In this document: piece after piece, positions 35,830-46,950 of the stretch
How the letters are laid out: the number at the start of each line of letters is the position of its first letter
How positions within the stretch are numbered: position 1 is the stretch's first letter
Origin: Siphonodentalium dalli
Taxonomy: Eukaryota; Mollusca; Scaphopoda; Gadilida; Siphonodentaliidae
Length of the DNA stretch: 64,000 bases
Assembly (NCBI GenBank): GCA_032622095.1
Contig: CP136064.1
Span: 137,597,954 to 137,661,953, forward strand
Direction: 5' to 3'
Translations under genes and position numbers: made by a program
Notes under the pieces: generated by a model
Told to the model about the DNA's origin: nothing
Databases searched by the model: none
What the model saw: the letters and a program-made list of their open reading frames with translations, nothing else

Positions 35830-36520
35830 AGGGCGAGACAAAATTTCCTGTGAATTTTTTTTTTGGAAAACAGTTCAAAAATGCACGAAATTAGGCAAAG
35901 TCCGAAAATGAACGGAAATTGGCCGAAACAAGTGCGGGGTCATAAATGGCCACCTCGGCCAAAAAATTTGGGCCGAAACAAATTTGGGTCGAGTCAGAAA
36001 AAGTGGGTCGAATCCCAGTTTTCGCTCTGCTCGGTCGGAAAATGTGGCAAACTGTCACATATTAAAAAATGGCCACCTGGGCCGAACTTTTTGTGTCGAG
36101 TCAGAAAATGTGGGTCAAATAGAAATTCCCGCTATGCTCGGTCAGGAAAATTTGGGAAAATGTGGCAAATGACCACGGCAACGTCGGGCGAGACAAAATT
36201 TGCTGCGAAAATTTTTTTTGGAAAAAAGTGCAAAAATGCACGAAATTAGGCAAAGTCCGAAAAATGCGGGGTCATAAATGGCCACTTGGGCCGAACTTTT
36301 TGGGTCGAGTCCCAAAAAGTGGGTCAAATAGAAATTCCCGCTCTGCTCGGTCAGGACAATTTGGGAAAATGTGGCAAATGAACATGGCAACGTCTTAAGT
36401 AGGGCGAGACAAAATTTCCTGTGAAAATGTTTTTTGGAAAAAATTTCTAAAATGCACGAAAATAGGCAAAGTCCGAAAATGAACGGAAATTGGCCGATAA
36501 ATGTTTGGATCAAGTCCGAA
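35830..36520 (+). repeat. AT/GC-mixed tandem block, left side of a large inverted repeat
   Basis: Two to three partial units carry GGGCGAGACAAAATTTCCTG, ATGCACGAAATTAGGCAAAG, GGGTCGAGTCAGAAAAAGTG and AATTCCCGCTCTGCTCGGTC. The stretch at about 35988-36260 is the inverted counterpart of 37409-37707. Open frames across it are repeat artefacts. Confidence 0.88.
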
Positions 36521-36529
36521 AAAGTGGGC

Positions 36530-37405
36530 TGAATATGGAATATGGATCATTTTCGAGAACACTGATGATTTCGGCCTATTTGACGGAATGGGTTGGTGGG
36601 TGGATTGTCGTCTCAAATATCCCATAGAAACATCTCTACCACCACCATCACCCCAAGATGGTACCTCCCTGATGGGGTGAAAATGGAGTATGGGCCAATT
36701 TGACAGCATGGCTGGATGACCAGCGCCATATATCCCCAGACATATTTAGATTATAAAACGACACAAATTGTGTCCGTTTGATATTGTAGTTCATGTTGTT
36801 TTCACTTTTTTAAAAGCGCCATTTTTTCAATCAAAATTTCTCGACTTTGACTTTTTTAGAATGACGAAACTGTGGTTTCAGATGTTTAATGTTTTCACAC
36901 TTTCCCGCGTTACTGACTTTTTTGTCAAACACAAGCTTTTTATGTGTGCACTTTCACTTTCAATTCTCAACTTTTTCTCAACAATTTCATATCACCCCGA
37001 TGGGGTGAAAATGGGGTACGGACCATTTTCGAAAACGGTAAGGATTTCGACCGAATTGACGGCATGGTGGGGGGCTCGCCCCAAATATCACATAGAAACA
37101 CCCCAACCCCCACACATCACCCGGGGGTGTCACCCCGAGGGGTAAAAATTGGGTACGGACAATTTTCAAGAACGATAAGGATTTTGACCGATTTGACGGC
37201 ATGGGTGGGATGGCCCGCCCCAAATACTACCTAGAAACACCCGACCCCATCACCCCCGGCAGGGTGCAACCCCGAGGGGGTGAGAATGGGGTATGGACCA
37301 TTTTCGAGAACGGTAAGGATTTCGACCGATATGGGTGGGTGGCCAGCCCCAGATACTCTCTAGAAACACCCCGACCCCCCCCCCCCCCACCCATCATTCC
37401 GGGTG
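36530..37405 (+). repeat. ~125-bp tandem repeat between the inverted arms
   Basis: Three well-preserved units at about 37000-37400 carry GGGGTACGGACCATTTTCGA, AACGGTAAGGATTTCGACCG, TTTGACGGCATGG and CTAGAAACACCC. A more diverged unit and a half lie at 36540-36720. A non-repeat stretch (36735-36990) separates them. A C-run follows at 37376. Confidence 0.85.
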
Positions 37406-37408
37406 TAC

Positions 37409-37707
37409 CGGACTTTGCCTAATTTCGTGCATTTTTGAACTTTTTTCCCAAAAACATTTTCACAGGAAATTTTGACTCGCCCAACTTACTAAGACGTTGC
37501 CATGGTCATTTGCCACATTTTCCCAAATTTTCCTGACCGAGCTTAGCGGGAATTTCTATTTGACCCACTTTTTGGGACTCGACCCAAAAAGTTCGGCCCA
37601 GGTGGCCATTTTTTAATATGTGACAATTTGCCACATTTTCCGAAATTTTTCCGACCGAGCAGAGCGAAAACTGGGATTCGACCCACTTTTTCGGACTCGA
37701 CCCTTTT
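37409..37707 (-). repeat. Right arm of the large inverted repeat
   Basis: GACTTTGCCTAATTTCGTGC, CACAGGAAATTTTGACTCGC, GACCCACTTTTTGGGACTCG and TTCGACCCACTTTTTCGGAC are the reverse complement of the left block. It ends abruptly at the C-terminal coding sequence of LINE copy 4. Confidence 0.88.
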
Positions 37708-38780
37708 TTTACAAATAGCATCGATATTAAGTGGATAGCTACCCAATTCCACCATAACTGCAGTAATAGATGCAGACTTGCCTACTCCTAGTTATATTTT
37801 GCAAATTTGTATTTGTAACTTTTCGCATTCTAGCCTATCGTAGTTCTTTGAAGTTGCTTCCACTCCCCGTATTTCACTTCCGTATAGGACAATTGGTTTT
37901 ATTAACTTTTCATATAATTCATAGATGTACTCACTGGTAGGGGTGCTGTGCTGTCGGATCTAGTTCTGAAAGAATACATATCTTTGCGACCTTTGAAAGT
38001 TACATCCGATATCAGGTCCGTAAATTTCCCAGTATATGTAAACTTTACTCCAAGATATGTGTAGTGTTTAATAACAATTAACTTATTTTCTGCTATCGAA
38101 AACGTTGGTAAATGTTTTGAGAATCGAGATCGAAAAATCATGCATTTAGTTTTATCTACATTAATTGTTAGGTAATTTTCCCGTGTACAATCTTCAACCC
38201 GCTCGAGGCATCTTTGAAGTCCTGATTGGCTCTCGGACATTACGACTAGGTCATCAGCGAATAAGATGTGATTTATAGAACAGTCGCCTTGTTTTATTGG
38301 ATCGCAATTTGTGTCAAAAATTGTTTTAATATTATCAATATATATTTTGAATAATGTAGGTAACAATACGTCCCTGTCTTACTCCCGTCGTTGAAAGGCA
38401 TGGGGACCAATTCCTTTAGTGGTTTTTGTAAGGTAATAACTTGAGCAATACATTGATTTTATTATTTAGTTCTTTGCACCTACATGTATTATCAAACAGT
38501 TTCTGTCTACACAGCGTGTATCCATGCTTAATTCTGTTAACTGAACATACATTTGTATTTACCTGAGATATTTTATTCAATAAGTCACTGGCGGCTCCAA
38601 GAGCGCCTTGTTTGTCGCATGGGTAGTTTCTAAAATTCGAAAGCTATTTATTTGTTCTTTTATGTTTGCGGAAGTAATTGATTCTTGTACTGTATATGAA
38701 CTATCCGATGTCCACTTGATTTGCGTTATTTTGGTGTATATATGTTTTGGTATCTTGTTAACTGTACCCACGTTTTGGTA
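37708..38780 (-). pseudogene. LINE copy 4 fragment: RT motifs B-C, thumb and C-terminus
   Basis: On the minus strand a motif-B relic (STTGVRQG at about 38385) shifts frame into LLPTLFKIYIDN. Motif C ILFADDLVVMSES follows at about 38255, then TINVDKTKCMIF and YTYLGVKF. After a frameshift at about 37960, LYEKLIKPIVLYGSEI, LGVGKSASITAVMVELG and YPLNIDAICKK run to the edge of the inverted repeat at 37707. Upstream (38577-38771) an open frame contains IPKHIYTKITQIKW but is not clearly LINE-related. The 3' end is cut by the adjoining repeat. The family differs from copies 1-3. Confidence 0.82.
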
Positions 38781-38809
38781 GTTTAGATAGATTGTTAATT
38801 GACCATATG

Positions 38810-39450
38810 TTTAATGGTCCCAGGTCCCAGCGATGTTGCGCGGTATAACTCCGTTAAAGCGACGGGCTTTTTTTCTAACTGTGTAACACATATAAATCGG
38901 GCATGCCGTTTTAAGACATAAAGGAATAAAGCTACATGTATCACAGTTAAAACAAGTAAGCAGCGAAATTGTCCACTCACTTGTAAACACCGTTCTTGTT
39001 GAGATGACTTGGTGACAACGTTCTCCTACAGTCGCACATCTTTCGACGAAATTTGATAGCATGGTGCATCAAACTGTGTTAATGAATTAGTATCGCGACA
39101 CTTTAATAGTATCCATATCGATTATTCGATAAGAAAATTATAACCAATAAATTGGTGTATTAAATAATTACGCGATAACATGGCGAATGGCGACAATGTA
39201 TCATATCCACACGTTTCAGTGAAAATTGATGATTACCGGATTAATCGGTCCATGTAACTGTAATAGTTGTATCTTTGTGATCATCCTCTCTGAGCGGCGT
39301 CAGTTCATTGATTACAGTTGTTGTTGTTGTTGACATCGAAGCTCATGCGTGTATCCTCTTGGTTAACTGTACATGCATGGGCTTTAAAACACTCAGAGCA
39401 CAGTCAACTGGGAGTGGATTGAACAGATCAGGTTAAAAAACTGACAACGA
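38810..39450 (+). repeat. Dispersed repeat X, copy lacking LINE copy 3
   Basis: Holds the full order CAGCGATGTTGCGCGGTATA, CATGTATCACAGTTAAAACA, CTTGGTGACAACGTTCTCCT, CATGGCGAATGGCGACAATG, GTTGTTGACATCGAAGCTCA and ACAGTCAACTGGGAGTGG. It ends where the L1-like fragment begins. Pieces of X also occur at 28930-29292/32285-32430, 33410-33489 and 34110-34270. No coding sequence seen. Confidence 0.82.
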
Positions 39451-39452
39451 AC

Positions 39453-40425
39453 AAATGACGGCAAAAGTCCTGGTCCAGATGGCTATACACTAGAATTCTT
39501 CAAATTCTTTTGGGTAGATTTAGGTCCCATTCTCTTGGAATACCTAAATGAAACGATTACAACCGGGGAACTGTCCATTACTCAAAAACAGGGCTTGATC
39601 ACCCTTATTCCAAAGAAAGACAAAGACAGGCAACTCCTAAAAAACTGGCGTCCAATCTCACAGTTGAATGTGACATATAAACTAGCCTCAGCTTGCATAG
39701 CAGATAGACTGAAAAAAGTTCTACCGCTGATAATAGACCCTGATCAAACAGGCTTCCTCTCAAATATATTTATTGGAGACAACACCAGACTCATATCCGA
39801 CATTCTTCAAAAAACAGCGAGAATCAACACCAGGAATGCTGCTATTAATAGATTTTGAAAAGGCTTTCGACTCTGTATCATGGTTATTCATACATGAGTG
39901 CCTAGATTTTTTTAATTTCGGTGAATCAATCAAGTCTTGGATATCCATTTTCTACAATAATACATCCTCTTCAATTCTCATAAACGGGCATATTTACCAA
40001 AGTTTCAATCTATGCAGAGGCTGTCGGCAGGGTGATCCTATTTCACCTTATATTTTTTGAATTTGTGCAGACATTCTAGGTATCCTAATGAGACAAAACA
40101 CTAAAATTAAAAGAATAATCCTTGGCGGTTTAGAATATAAAATAACACGGTACGCAGACGACACAACGCTGATCCTCGATGGCAGCCAGGAAAGTCTATT
40201 AGAATCTTATACTACATTAGACAAATTCGCCTCGGTATCAGGACTGAATATCAGCCGCAGTAAATGTCAGGCATCGTGGATTTGGGTACACACAACATAT
40301 GCCCTGAACTACATGTACAATTCACCAAATCCTTTACTCTATTAGGGATCAAATTTAATACCAACCTTAATAAAATATTAGATAACTACACCTCAAAGCT
40401 ATCCGATATTGGGGACATCTCAAAA
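39453..40425 (+). pseudogene. L1/Tx1-type LINE fragment (copy 5), RT domain
   Basis: Starts inside the pre-RT region with GKSPGPDGYTLEFFKFFW and continues GLITLIPKKDKDRQLLKNWR, PDQTGFLSNIFIGDNTRLI. After a frameshift at about 39840 come motif A LLLIDFEKAFDSVSW and motif B CRGCRQGDPISPYIF, then a stop at about 40061 (TGA). Motif C RYADDTTLILDGSQESL lies at about 40150, then a last frameshift near 40290. These blocks are typical of L1/Tx1-clade ORF2, unlike copies 1-4. It is cut at 40425 by a GCGGAATT repeat. Confidence 0.9.
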
Positions 40426-40750
40426 GTCTTTGCGGAATTCCGAAAGTATTATCCGAAAAAAACTGACGCTATGAACACTTTGCGTAAAGCTGTTTGCGGA
40501 AATTTTCCGGAAATTACGTTCGTTCTTTCGGAAAATATCGCTAAGTTTTGCGGAAAAGAAGACGACGTTTGCCGATTTATTGTCGGACTACTTCGGAATT
40601 TGCGGAAATAATTGCGGAATTCACCATAACGTTATCGGAATTTGGGTTTCCTCTTTCGGAATTTGCGGAGATAATTGCGGAATTCACACCAACGTTTTCG
40701 GAATTTGAATGCATGCAGATCTCTTTCCGGAAAATTTGCGGAATATATTC
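40425..40750 (+). repeat. GCGGAATT-rich short tandem repeat
   Basis: Repeated words TTTGCGGAATTCCG, TTTCGGAATTTGCGGA, ATAATTGCGGAATTCAC and AACGTTTTCGGAATTTG in loosely spaced units. The longest unit, of about 70 bp, recurs at 40597 and 40656. Confidence 0.8.
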
Positions 40751-41891
40751 ATGGGTGTACCGGGTGTCGGGCCGGTAAAATCATAAACATCACCGCATAC
40801 TAGAGTATAGGTTTATGTCTATTGGATTCGTTTATGTATTATGTTTACAGTGTTTATTAACTTAATAAAAACAATACGGCAATTAAAACACTTTTCCTTC
40901 ACGAATCTTGGTATGGCTTCATTTAGCAGTCATTGCCACAACTATTTTGTCAAAACGTGTTTTAATTCACAAGCACGAGTCATGTATATATGGCAATGCA
41001 GGGAGTGATTACGTACCGGTACCCTATATAAACCTTCTGACATGTACTCAGATATATTTGACAAGTGAGTTCGCAAATAGCACTATAACAAGTTCCATGA
41101 CACCGAAAAAGTGCACGGCTGACCTTATTATAGCATTTATGTCAGTTTGACACTGTTTTCAATGTCAACACTGTCCTCCCCGTTGAAGTCCGTGCAACGC
41201 GTGTACTGAATTCAAAGAAGTCGTCATTAATTATAGTCTCATTGTGATTGGTTAGCCTATTTACAATTATTAACGACATCAATTTCCTTCCTAACTACAC
41301 ATTACATTAGGTCCGGTGTATACATTTAAAAAGTTTGTATTTATGTACATCTATACACTTGCCTGTAACGTTGTATCAAATATATTCCGAGTGGGCAATT
41401 TTGTTATCAAAATTTTTAATTACTAAACCGGAAATATTTACTCTATAGACTATATATTATTCCGACGATACCGGTACACTACGAACTATAGTGACCTTTG
41501 AACTTCCCATAATTCTCTTGGATTTCCCATAATTCTAATATCGGGTATAAAACACTTTTCGCGCCGAAAATATTAACTCGATTTCGAATTTTTCGACATG
41601 GCACTTCGATTAAGTTTTTACTTCCTTTTTTAGTTATTTTAAAAAACTTTCGACATATTGTCATCCGAAGTCAGCTCTAAGGCCGGAACGAGAGATTCAA
41701 TCAGTATATTGATAGAGCACAGCAATATTGTCATCGAGATACCGACTTAATCAGTTATTTATTGCTAATGTATCGGCGAATGGAGGAATGTATTCACTCA
41801 GGAGCAATTACATGTGTTCATTCCGTGGGCGCTTCTGTGTTAATTCTTATTATATCAAGGAAATGGACTATATGGACTTTAAGGTAATATA
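40751..41891. other. Non-coding interval, nothing recognised
   Basis: No repeat or coding signature noticed; open frames at 40908 (plus) and 41479 (minus) are unsupported. Confidence 0.45.
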
Positions 41892-42414
41892 AATGCTTTA
41901 CTTTACTTTAAACATATTTTATTCGTATATAAATATACAAAAGGGATCGGGGCACAAGTTATTTCAACTTAGGTAGTCCCTCTCCCGTACAAAATTGACA
42001 ATACATTGTTATAAGATGACAGAAAGGCGATAACAGAAACATTTGTACATGGTGAGAAAACAATTTGAATTTGCATTTTGTCGAATAACATCTTTCAGCG
42101 CATGTTTATGGATTACCAATTAGAACGAGCATAAATATGGGCATATCTATATCTATTGTGATATTTAAGGAAGATGTAAATATAGATTTCAAGACTATGT
42201 ATGTATCAAACATTTGACTGTAAGGTTAAGCTAAATTTGTATAGTAGTGAATTTGGCGATTCGCCAGATGACGCCCTTGACAGTTACGCTGGAAGAAATT
42301 ATCGATGTGTATACAAATGGTGCATGGATGTGGCAATCCGAATGAGGGAGGGGTGTCTAGCAATGTTTGTATTTGGTGTATATTGAGCGATTTGTGGTTG
42401 ACATTGGATTGTGG
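41892..42414 (-). other. LINE copy 2 3' UTR
   Basis: Non-coding. It shares CCTAAGTTG, AATAACTTG and CCCCGATCCCTTTTG with the copy 1 3' UTR and carries AATAAAATATG near the 3' end. Confidence 0.8.
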
Positions 42415-42740
42415 CTATATGTCAACGCAGCCAGACGTTCGTGAATCGAAGCGTTTTGTCGCAGCAATATACTGTTGCACTATTTGGAAAAACCTTATAT
42501 TCTCCGGAATTGAGATGTACGATATCCCGAAAAGAAACTGATCGATGTCGGTTATAATGAAGCGTTCGCGGTTTAGCTTATCGTCAAGTTCCAACCGTTC
42601 ATTTTGATATACAGGGCACATCAAAAAGAAATGGTATGCATCTTCCAAAGGGTTCCCACAACTGCAAGCTGGACTTTCGGCTATGTAGTTTTGATACATA
42701 TCGGCACGAAGATCACTGCACCCGTTTCGAATTCGGGAAT
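42415..42740 (-). pseudogene. LINE copy 2 C-terminal Cys/His domain
   Basis: After the frameshift at about 42740 the frame reads SRIRNGCSDLRADMYQNYIA, then CSCGNPLEDAYHFFLMCPVY, matching the copy 1 C-terminus. It ends in QIVQQYIAATKRF followed by a few extra residues to a stop. A Cys-x-Cys...His...Cys arrangement suggests zinc binding, by analogy with other LINE C-termini. Confidence 0.88.
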
Positions 42741-45392
42741 CATATTATATCGTCTGAGACCTGAATAAAAGTGAGGGCTCACGGGGTTTGGGGGTTGGTA
42801 TACGAGTCGTAAATTGAATTTGAAGTCAGAGAAAGGGACAACGTCGGTCATTTCAGTTGGGATCTTGTTCCAATCAGCTATCGCCGAGGGCAAAAATGAC
42901 TTTTTGTAGTGCTCAGTGTGGCATCGGTAAGAATAGAATTTTCCCAGGCGTCTGAAATTATAACTTGAGATCTGGCTAGCTCTGGGTGGGAGGATGATAG
43001 ATAGGTAATTTGGCGATTCATTTTTTACTATTTTGTAAATCACTTCAAGCTTGTGGTATTGGCGCCGCGTTTCCAAAGAAAGCCAACCTACCTCCTGCAG
43101 GACAACAAAATTAGAAACCGAGCGTGTCAGTCCAGAGACTATACGGCCAGCATCTGCATGGAGGCGGTCGAGCTTGTCTAATAGGTAACGCGGTGCGCAG
43201 TACCATACAACATCAGAATAATCGAATAGTGGTAATATATAAGTTTTGTATATCTTTTCGAGCGTTTTTCTGTCGAGTTGATATTTAAATCGCCTCAACT
43301 GGGCCAGACGAGAGGCGATCCTCTTCACTGTACTTTCTATATGAATGTTCCAGTTTAGATTTTGTTGTAGTTCAAGACCAAGGTGTTTATGAGATTCCAC
43401 AAAGCTGATAGGGTCGTTTATAAATTTAAGGTTTGGTATTTCTGGAGAGGCTGGGGTCAACGAGAAAGACATACATACGGTTTTGGATGGGTTAAAGCTC
43501 ACGAGCCAGTTTTTTGACCAGGTCGTTATTTTCGTCAAATCGTTATTCATAATTTTAGAAAGTTCATCCAGATCCCAGTGGCTGCTCATAATACAAGTAT
43601 CATCTGCGTACATTCTCGTGATGGAGTCAATATTATCTGCTAAATCGTTTATATAGACGAGGAATACAAAAGGGTCCAGAATATATCCCTGGGGGACTCC
43701 TGCGGAGACAACCTCGTAGCTGGAAAAGGTATTATTTATCAGGACTCTTTGTTTTCTGTTTGATAGATAGTCTTCGATCCATTGTAATGTCTGACCCTCC
43801 ACACCGTAGCATTGAAGTTTGTAAATCAGCCCCTTGTGCCATACTCTTTCAAATGCTTTGGATATGTCACAAAATATGCCGCATGTGAAGAGGCCTTTAT
43901 CGATAGATTGACATATATTGTGGTATATGTCTATTAATTGGTATGTGGTATTGCGACCAGAGCGAAATCCTGATTGGTGAAAGTACAAGAGTTTATTTTC
44001 TAAGAAGAAGGCACTTATCTGTTTCAAGACAACCTTCTCAAAGACTTTGGCTAGGCATGGTAGCAATGAGATCGGGCGGTAATTTTTGGGGTCAGCGTGG
44101 TCTTCTTTTTTGAAAATTGGGATAACATTAGCTAGTTTCCATATTTCTGGGAATTTCGCACTATTGATCGATTTCTTAAATAGGAGGACTAACGGCTTTG
44201 ATATTGAACTTGAAGTTTCGTGGAGCATTCTGATACTGATTCCGTCGTGGCCATGAGCTTTATTCAATTTTAAAGATTTGATAGCTGTTTCAACATCTGA
44301 TTCCACAAAAGACAATTCAGGCATCAGCTTTTTGCTTCGAGAGTGAAAGAGGGGAGGGGTATGCGCAGAATCGTTTATAGTGGAGTTTGATATGAAGCTC
44401 ATATTTAGAATTTTAGCTTTTTCAGAATCATCTGACGCATATGTTTTCCCACTGGCATTTTTGGTTCCAGTGGCGCTATATAGAGGAGGGATATTATTCA
44501 CTTTCTTTTTATTTAGGAGATGGTTAACAAGCTGCCAGAAATCACGGGGGTTTGGGGAGTCTTTTATTCTGTCTCCCAAATTATCATCAAATTTTATTTT
44601 GGCGTATTTTTTCATGTTATTAACTTTATTCCTTGATTGTTTATATGCCCGCCATGAAACTTGGTTGTTGATTTTTAATGCCTTTTCTCTGAGTCTATCT
44701 CGCTTGCGTAACTCTATTCTAATCTCCGAAGTGAACCAAATTTTATCTTTGGGGCGGATTGTCACGTTAAGTTGTGGTATAATTCTGTCCATGATTGATA
44801 GGAAAGTAGATTGGAATATTTTGACCGCCGAATCGATATCAGGGGCCGCGTTGATATAAAGGTCTTCCCAATGTACATCATTTAGCAAGCAGTTCGCTCG
44901 CTGGAAATTAGCTTTTTTGTAATTCCATACTTTTCTCTGGAAAGCGGAGACTGTGGGGCTGTCGAAAGATATTGTTGCATAAACACCCAAGTGGTCTGAA
45001 ACTCCGAGGTTTAAAACATCGCAATCCAAGACATGAAGTGATTTACTGATAATAATAGGATCGAGTAGTGTGCTAGCCCTACTGGTAACTCTTGTTTGGT
45101 CTTTTATCACATTTACCAAGCTATGTGCGTCGGAAATTAGCTTTATTGTGGAGGTACTCACGAGGTAATTAGAATTATAGTCTCCAGTGAGTACTATATT
45201 TTCAGAGATGTCAAGTGCATCAGAAATTGAGGAGTCCAGAAGGCCCCAATAATTATGGCTACAAAATTGGTCTGACCTGTATGATACCCCAATAATCATG
45301 TGAGATTTTTTAGCAAATACTTCAAACCAGAGAATCGAGGAGTCGAATTCTAGGTCAAATCTTTCTTTGTAAATAACATGATCAGCAAACAT
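42681..45392 (-). pseudogene. LINE copy 2 ORF2: endonuclease and reverse transcriptase
   Basis: 903 open residues. APE endonuclease motifs are LTGDYNSNYL (about residue 70), TRVTSRASTLLDPIII and GVSDHLGVYATI (about 130). The linker carries RIELRKRDRLREKAL. RT follows: YRPISLLPCLAKVFEKVV, SGFRSGRNTTYQLIDIYH, motif A IFCDISKAFERVWH (about 506), motif B GVPQGYILDPFVFLVY, motif C MYADDTCIM (about 601), then thumb LRRFKYQLDRKTLEKIYKTY. Catalytic Asp residues are present. Motif B has Tyr-Ile and Asp where relatives have Ser-Ile and Gly. The first residue shown is internal; the true start is the ATG at 45817. The frame fails near 42740. Confidence 0.93.
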
Positions 45393-45408
45393 GACACATA
45401 TTCCACCC

Positions 45409-45817
45409 CGTACGCGTCTCGGTCTTTTCCAATAGGGGAACAGTATCCATTGACTTCTAAATGTTCGGAGGAATATGCTGGATCAAGATGCGTCTCAGTA
45501 AAGCAGAGAACGTCGAATTCGTTGATCAAGTCTATTATCTTTTCTAACTTGTGTCAGATACTTCTTACATTGTAATGAAAGATAGAGATGGAATTAGGTA
45601 CAGTTTTCGAGTGAGTGGGAGGGCCTGGGTTGGTCTCTATGTCGCCCGATAACAATATCAGAAAGAGGGTAAAAAGAAATATAGGTTTGATGTTAATCCT
45701 CCAAAAACCGCTACGGATATGCAGACTACTGTGAAGGTGGATGGTGAAAGGCGAACTCTTTTTCCTCGAATCAAAGATAACAATCGCAGCCCTATACTGG
45801 TTCAGACAACACGACAT
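45409..45817 (-). pseudogene. LINE copy 2 ORF2 N-terminus with 2A motif and endonuclease start
   Basis: From the ATG at 45817 about 57 residues precede GDIETNPGP. The stretch just upstream is hydrophobic (IKPIFLFTLFLILLS), resembling a signal- or membrane-type helix. After the 2A proline comes the endonuclease start IFHYNVRSI (conserved Asn), then an in-frame TGA at about 45553. The same frame continues KLEKIIDLINEF and DVLCFTETHLDP (metal-binding Glu). A one-base shift near 45408 joins it to the long ORF. In known 2A elements, ribosomes skip the Gly-Pro bond, releasing the leader separately. That activity is inferred here, not shown. Confidence 0.9.
45620..45646 (-). other. 2A ribosome-skipping motif (GDIETNPGP)
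   Basis: The codons read GGC GAC ATA GAG ACC AAC CCA GGC CCT, matching the D-(V/I)-E-x-N-P-G-P core of 2A peptides exactly. The residues before it (LILLS) are the usual kind. Separation would fall between the last Gly and Pro. Confidence 0.93.
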
Positions 45818-46425
45818 ATTTTAGTCGGCAATTTAAGCATGAAGTATAGGTCTGCAAATGGCCCGGATTCGAAAGAAAAGCTGCCTTCCACCATCGTTGC
45901 TTTGACACCCCAGTTCGGACGTTTTTTACTCGGGATATTTTGTGAGGGGGCCACATAACATAGTACTATTGATTGAATCATTGGTATAGTTGGTGAATAT
46001 GATGAAAAACATGGAATAATAGAAAACATGCAAACAACATGGACAAAGAAAACAATGTGCATATATACATAATGATGATGAGTTTGATGATATGACATTT
46101 AGGACACGAAGAGGGCTCGAGTATTCGCGGACAAAAACAGGGGATTATTGTTTTTATTGCGCTCTGAGTCTGAGACACACGACTGTGAAAACGAACATAT
46201 ACGCGGTTTGGCGACTAATGGAGTTGTTTCTCAAAGTTCAGATATGAATTTGGAATACTAAACGTCAAAAAAAATAATATCCAATTGTTTAATTTCGCAT
46301 AAGGTATCGCGTACATGTTCCGAATTATCTCGAGATCACAGAGTGCACTATAAACTGTCGATAGAGGAGGTCTCGTACACACAGTAGAACTGATATAACG
46401 ACCAGCAGTAAGATACATACTAAAG

Positions 46426-46560
46426 TTATTGGCGTTCTGGTATTCCGTACTTAGGGTCAGTCGCATCAATAATAGCACGTGTTTTGGGATATTTACCAAA
46501 TGCAACGGTGTGACGGAGTCTCGTGCGAATTTTTTTTCCGAAACACCTGATGGATTTAGT
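46426..46560 (-). pseudogene. Possible DDE-transposase relic
   Basis: A minus-strand frame contains TRLRHTVAFGKYPKTRAIID followed by ATDPKYGIPERQ. The block YPKTRAIIDATD resembles the first catalytic-Asp region of DDE_Tnp_4 (Harbinger/ISL2EU-type) transposases, where YPxTRVIIDCTE is usual. Nothing else of such a transposase is seen nearby, so it is at best a short fragment and could be chance. Confidence 0.35.
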
Positions 46561-46950
46561 TTTGTAGGTCAGGCTTAATTTTGCCAAAAGAACTTTTTCA
46601 CTTGACTGTGTACTGTGCAGAGACCTTCTCACCGACATGATTACACAGGGACCATTTGGTGGGGGATAGGTACACAGGTATTTACATGTTTGTTTGTTGT
46701 TCAAAGTTCTGGTACATGAAGTTCCAGTTAGTTTTACAAATTACAGCTTTCCAGTGTATGTGAACAGAGCACGGGCGCTTCAGTTATAAAATTTATATAA
46801 GTAGGCCTATGGTGTCATGGGTGTAGCAAGTACGTTAATCCAGATGTAAAATTAAGGTACATGGGTGTAGCATAGTAGTTTGCATGGTGTGGTGCAGGTG
46901 GGGGGCGGGGCGGTGCCGGTATGTCAAAAAAATAATGAATGATTTAAGTT
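46561..46950. other. Non-coding spacer, nothing recognised
   Basis: Contains a short G-rich run near 46900; no element or gene noticed. Confidence 0.4.

Larger units (their letters stand above)
41892..46100 (-). mobile_element. LINE copy 2: near-full-length, 2A-bearing (CR1/L2/Jockey-like)
   Basis: A minus-strand non-LTR retrotransposon of the copy 1 family with a short N-terminal leader, a 2A motif, APE endonuclease, RT, C-terminal Cys/His domain and a 3' UTR. The 3' UTR ends AATAAAATATGTTTAAAG, followed by TAAAGTAAAG-like tail repeats. Only four lesions are seen over about 3.4 kb of coding sequence: a TGA in the endonuclease start, a frameshift near 45408, a frameshift near 42740 and the altered motif-B tail. 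This makes it the youngest LINE here. The 5' end is not sharply visible; 46100 is an estimate. Confidence 0.9.

Noticed and set aside
35863-37755. Several 60-128 residue frames on both strands
   Set aside because: They lie in the inverted and tandem repeats and mirror each other.
44380-44859. 159-residue plus-strand frame
   Set aside because: It is antisense to the endonuclease-RT linker of LINE copy 2.
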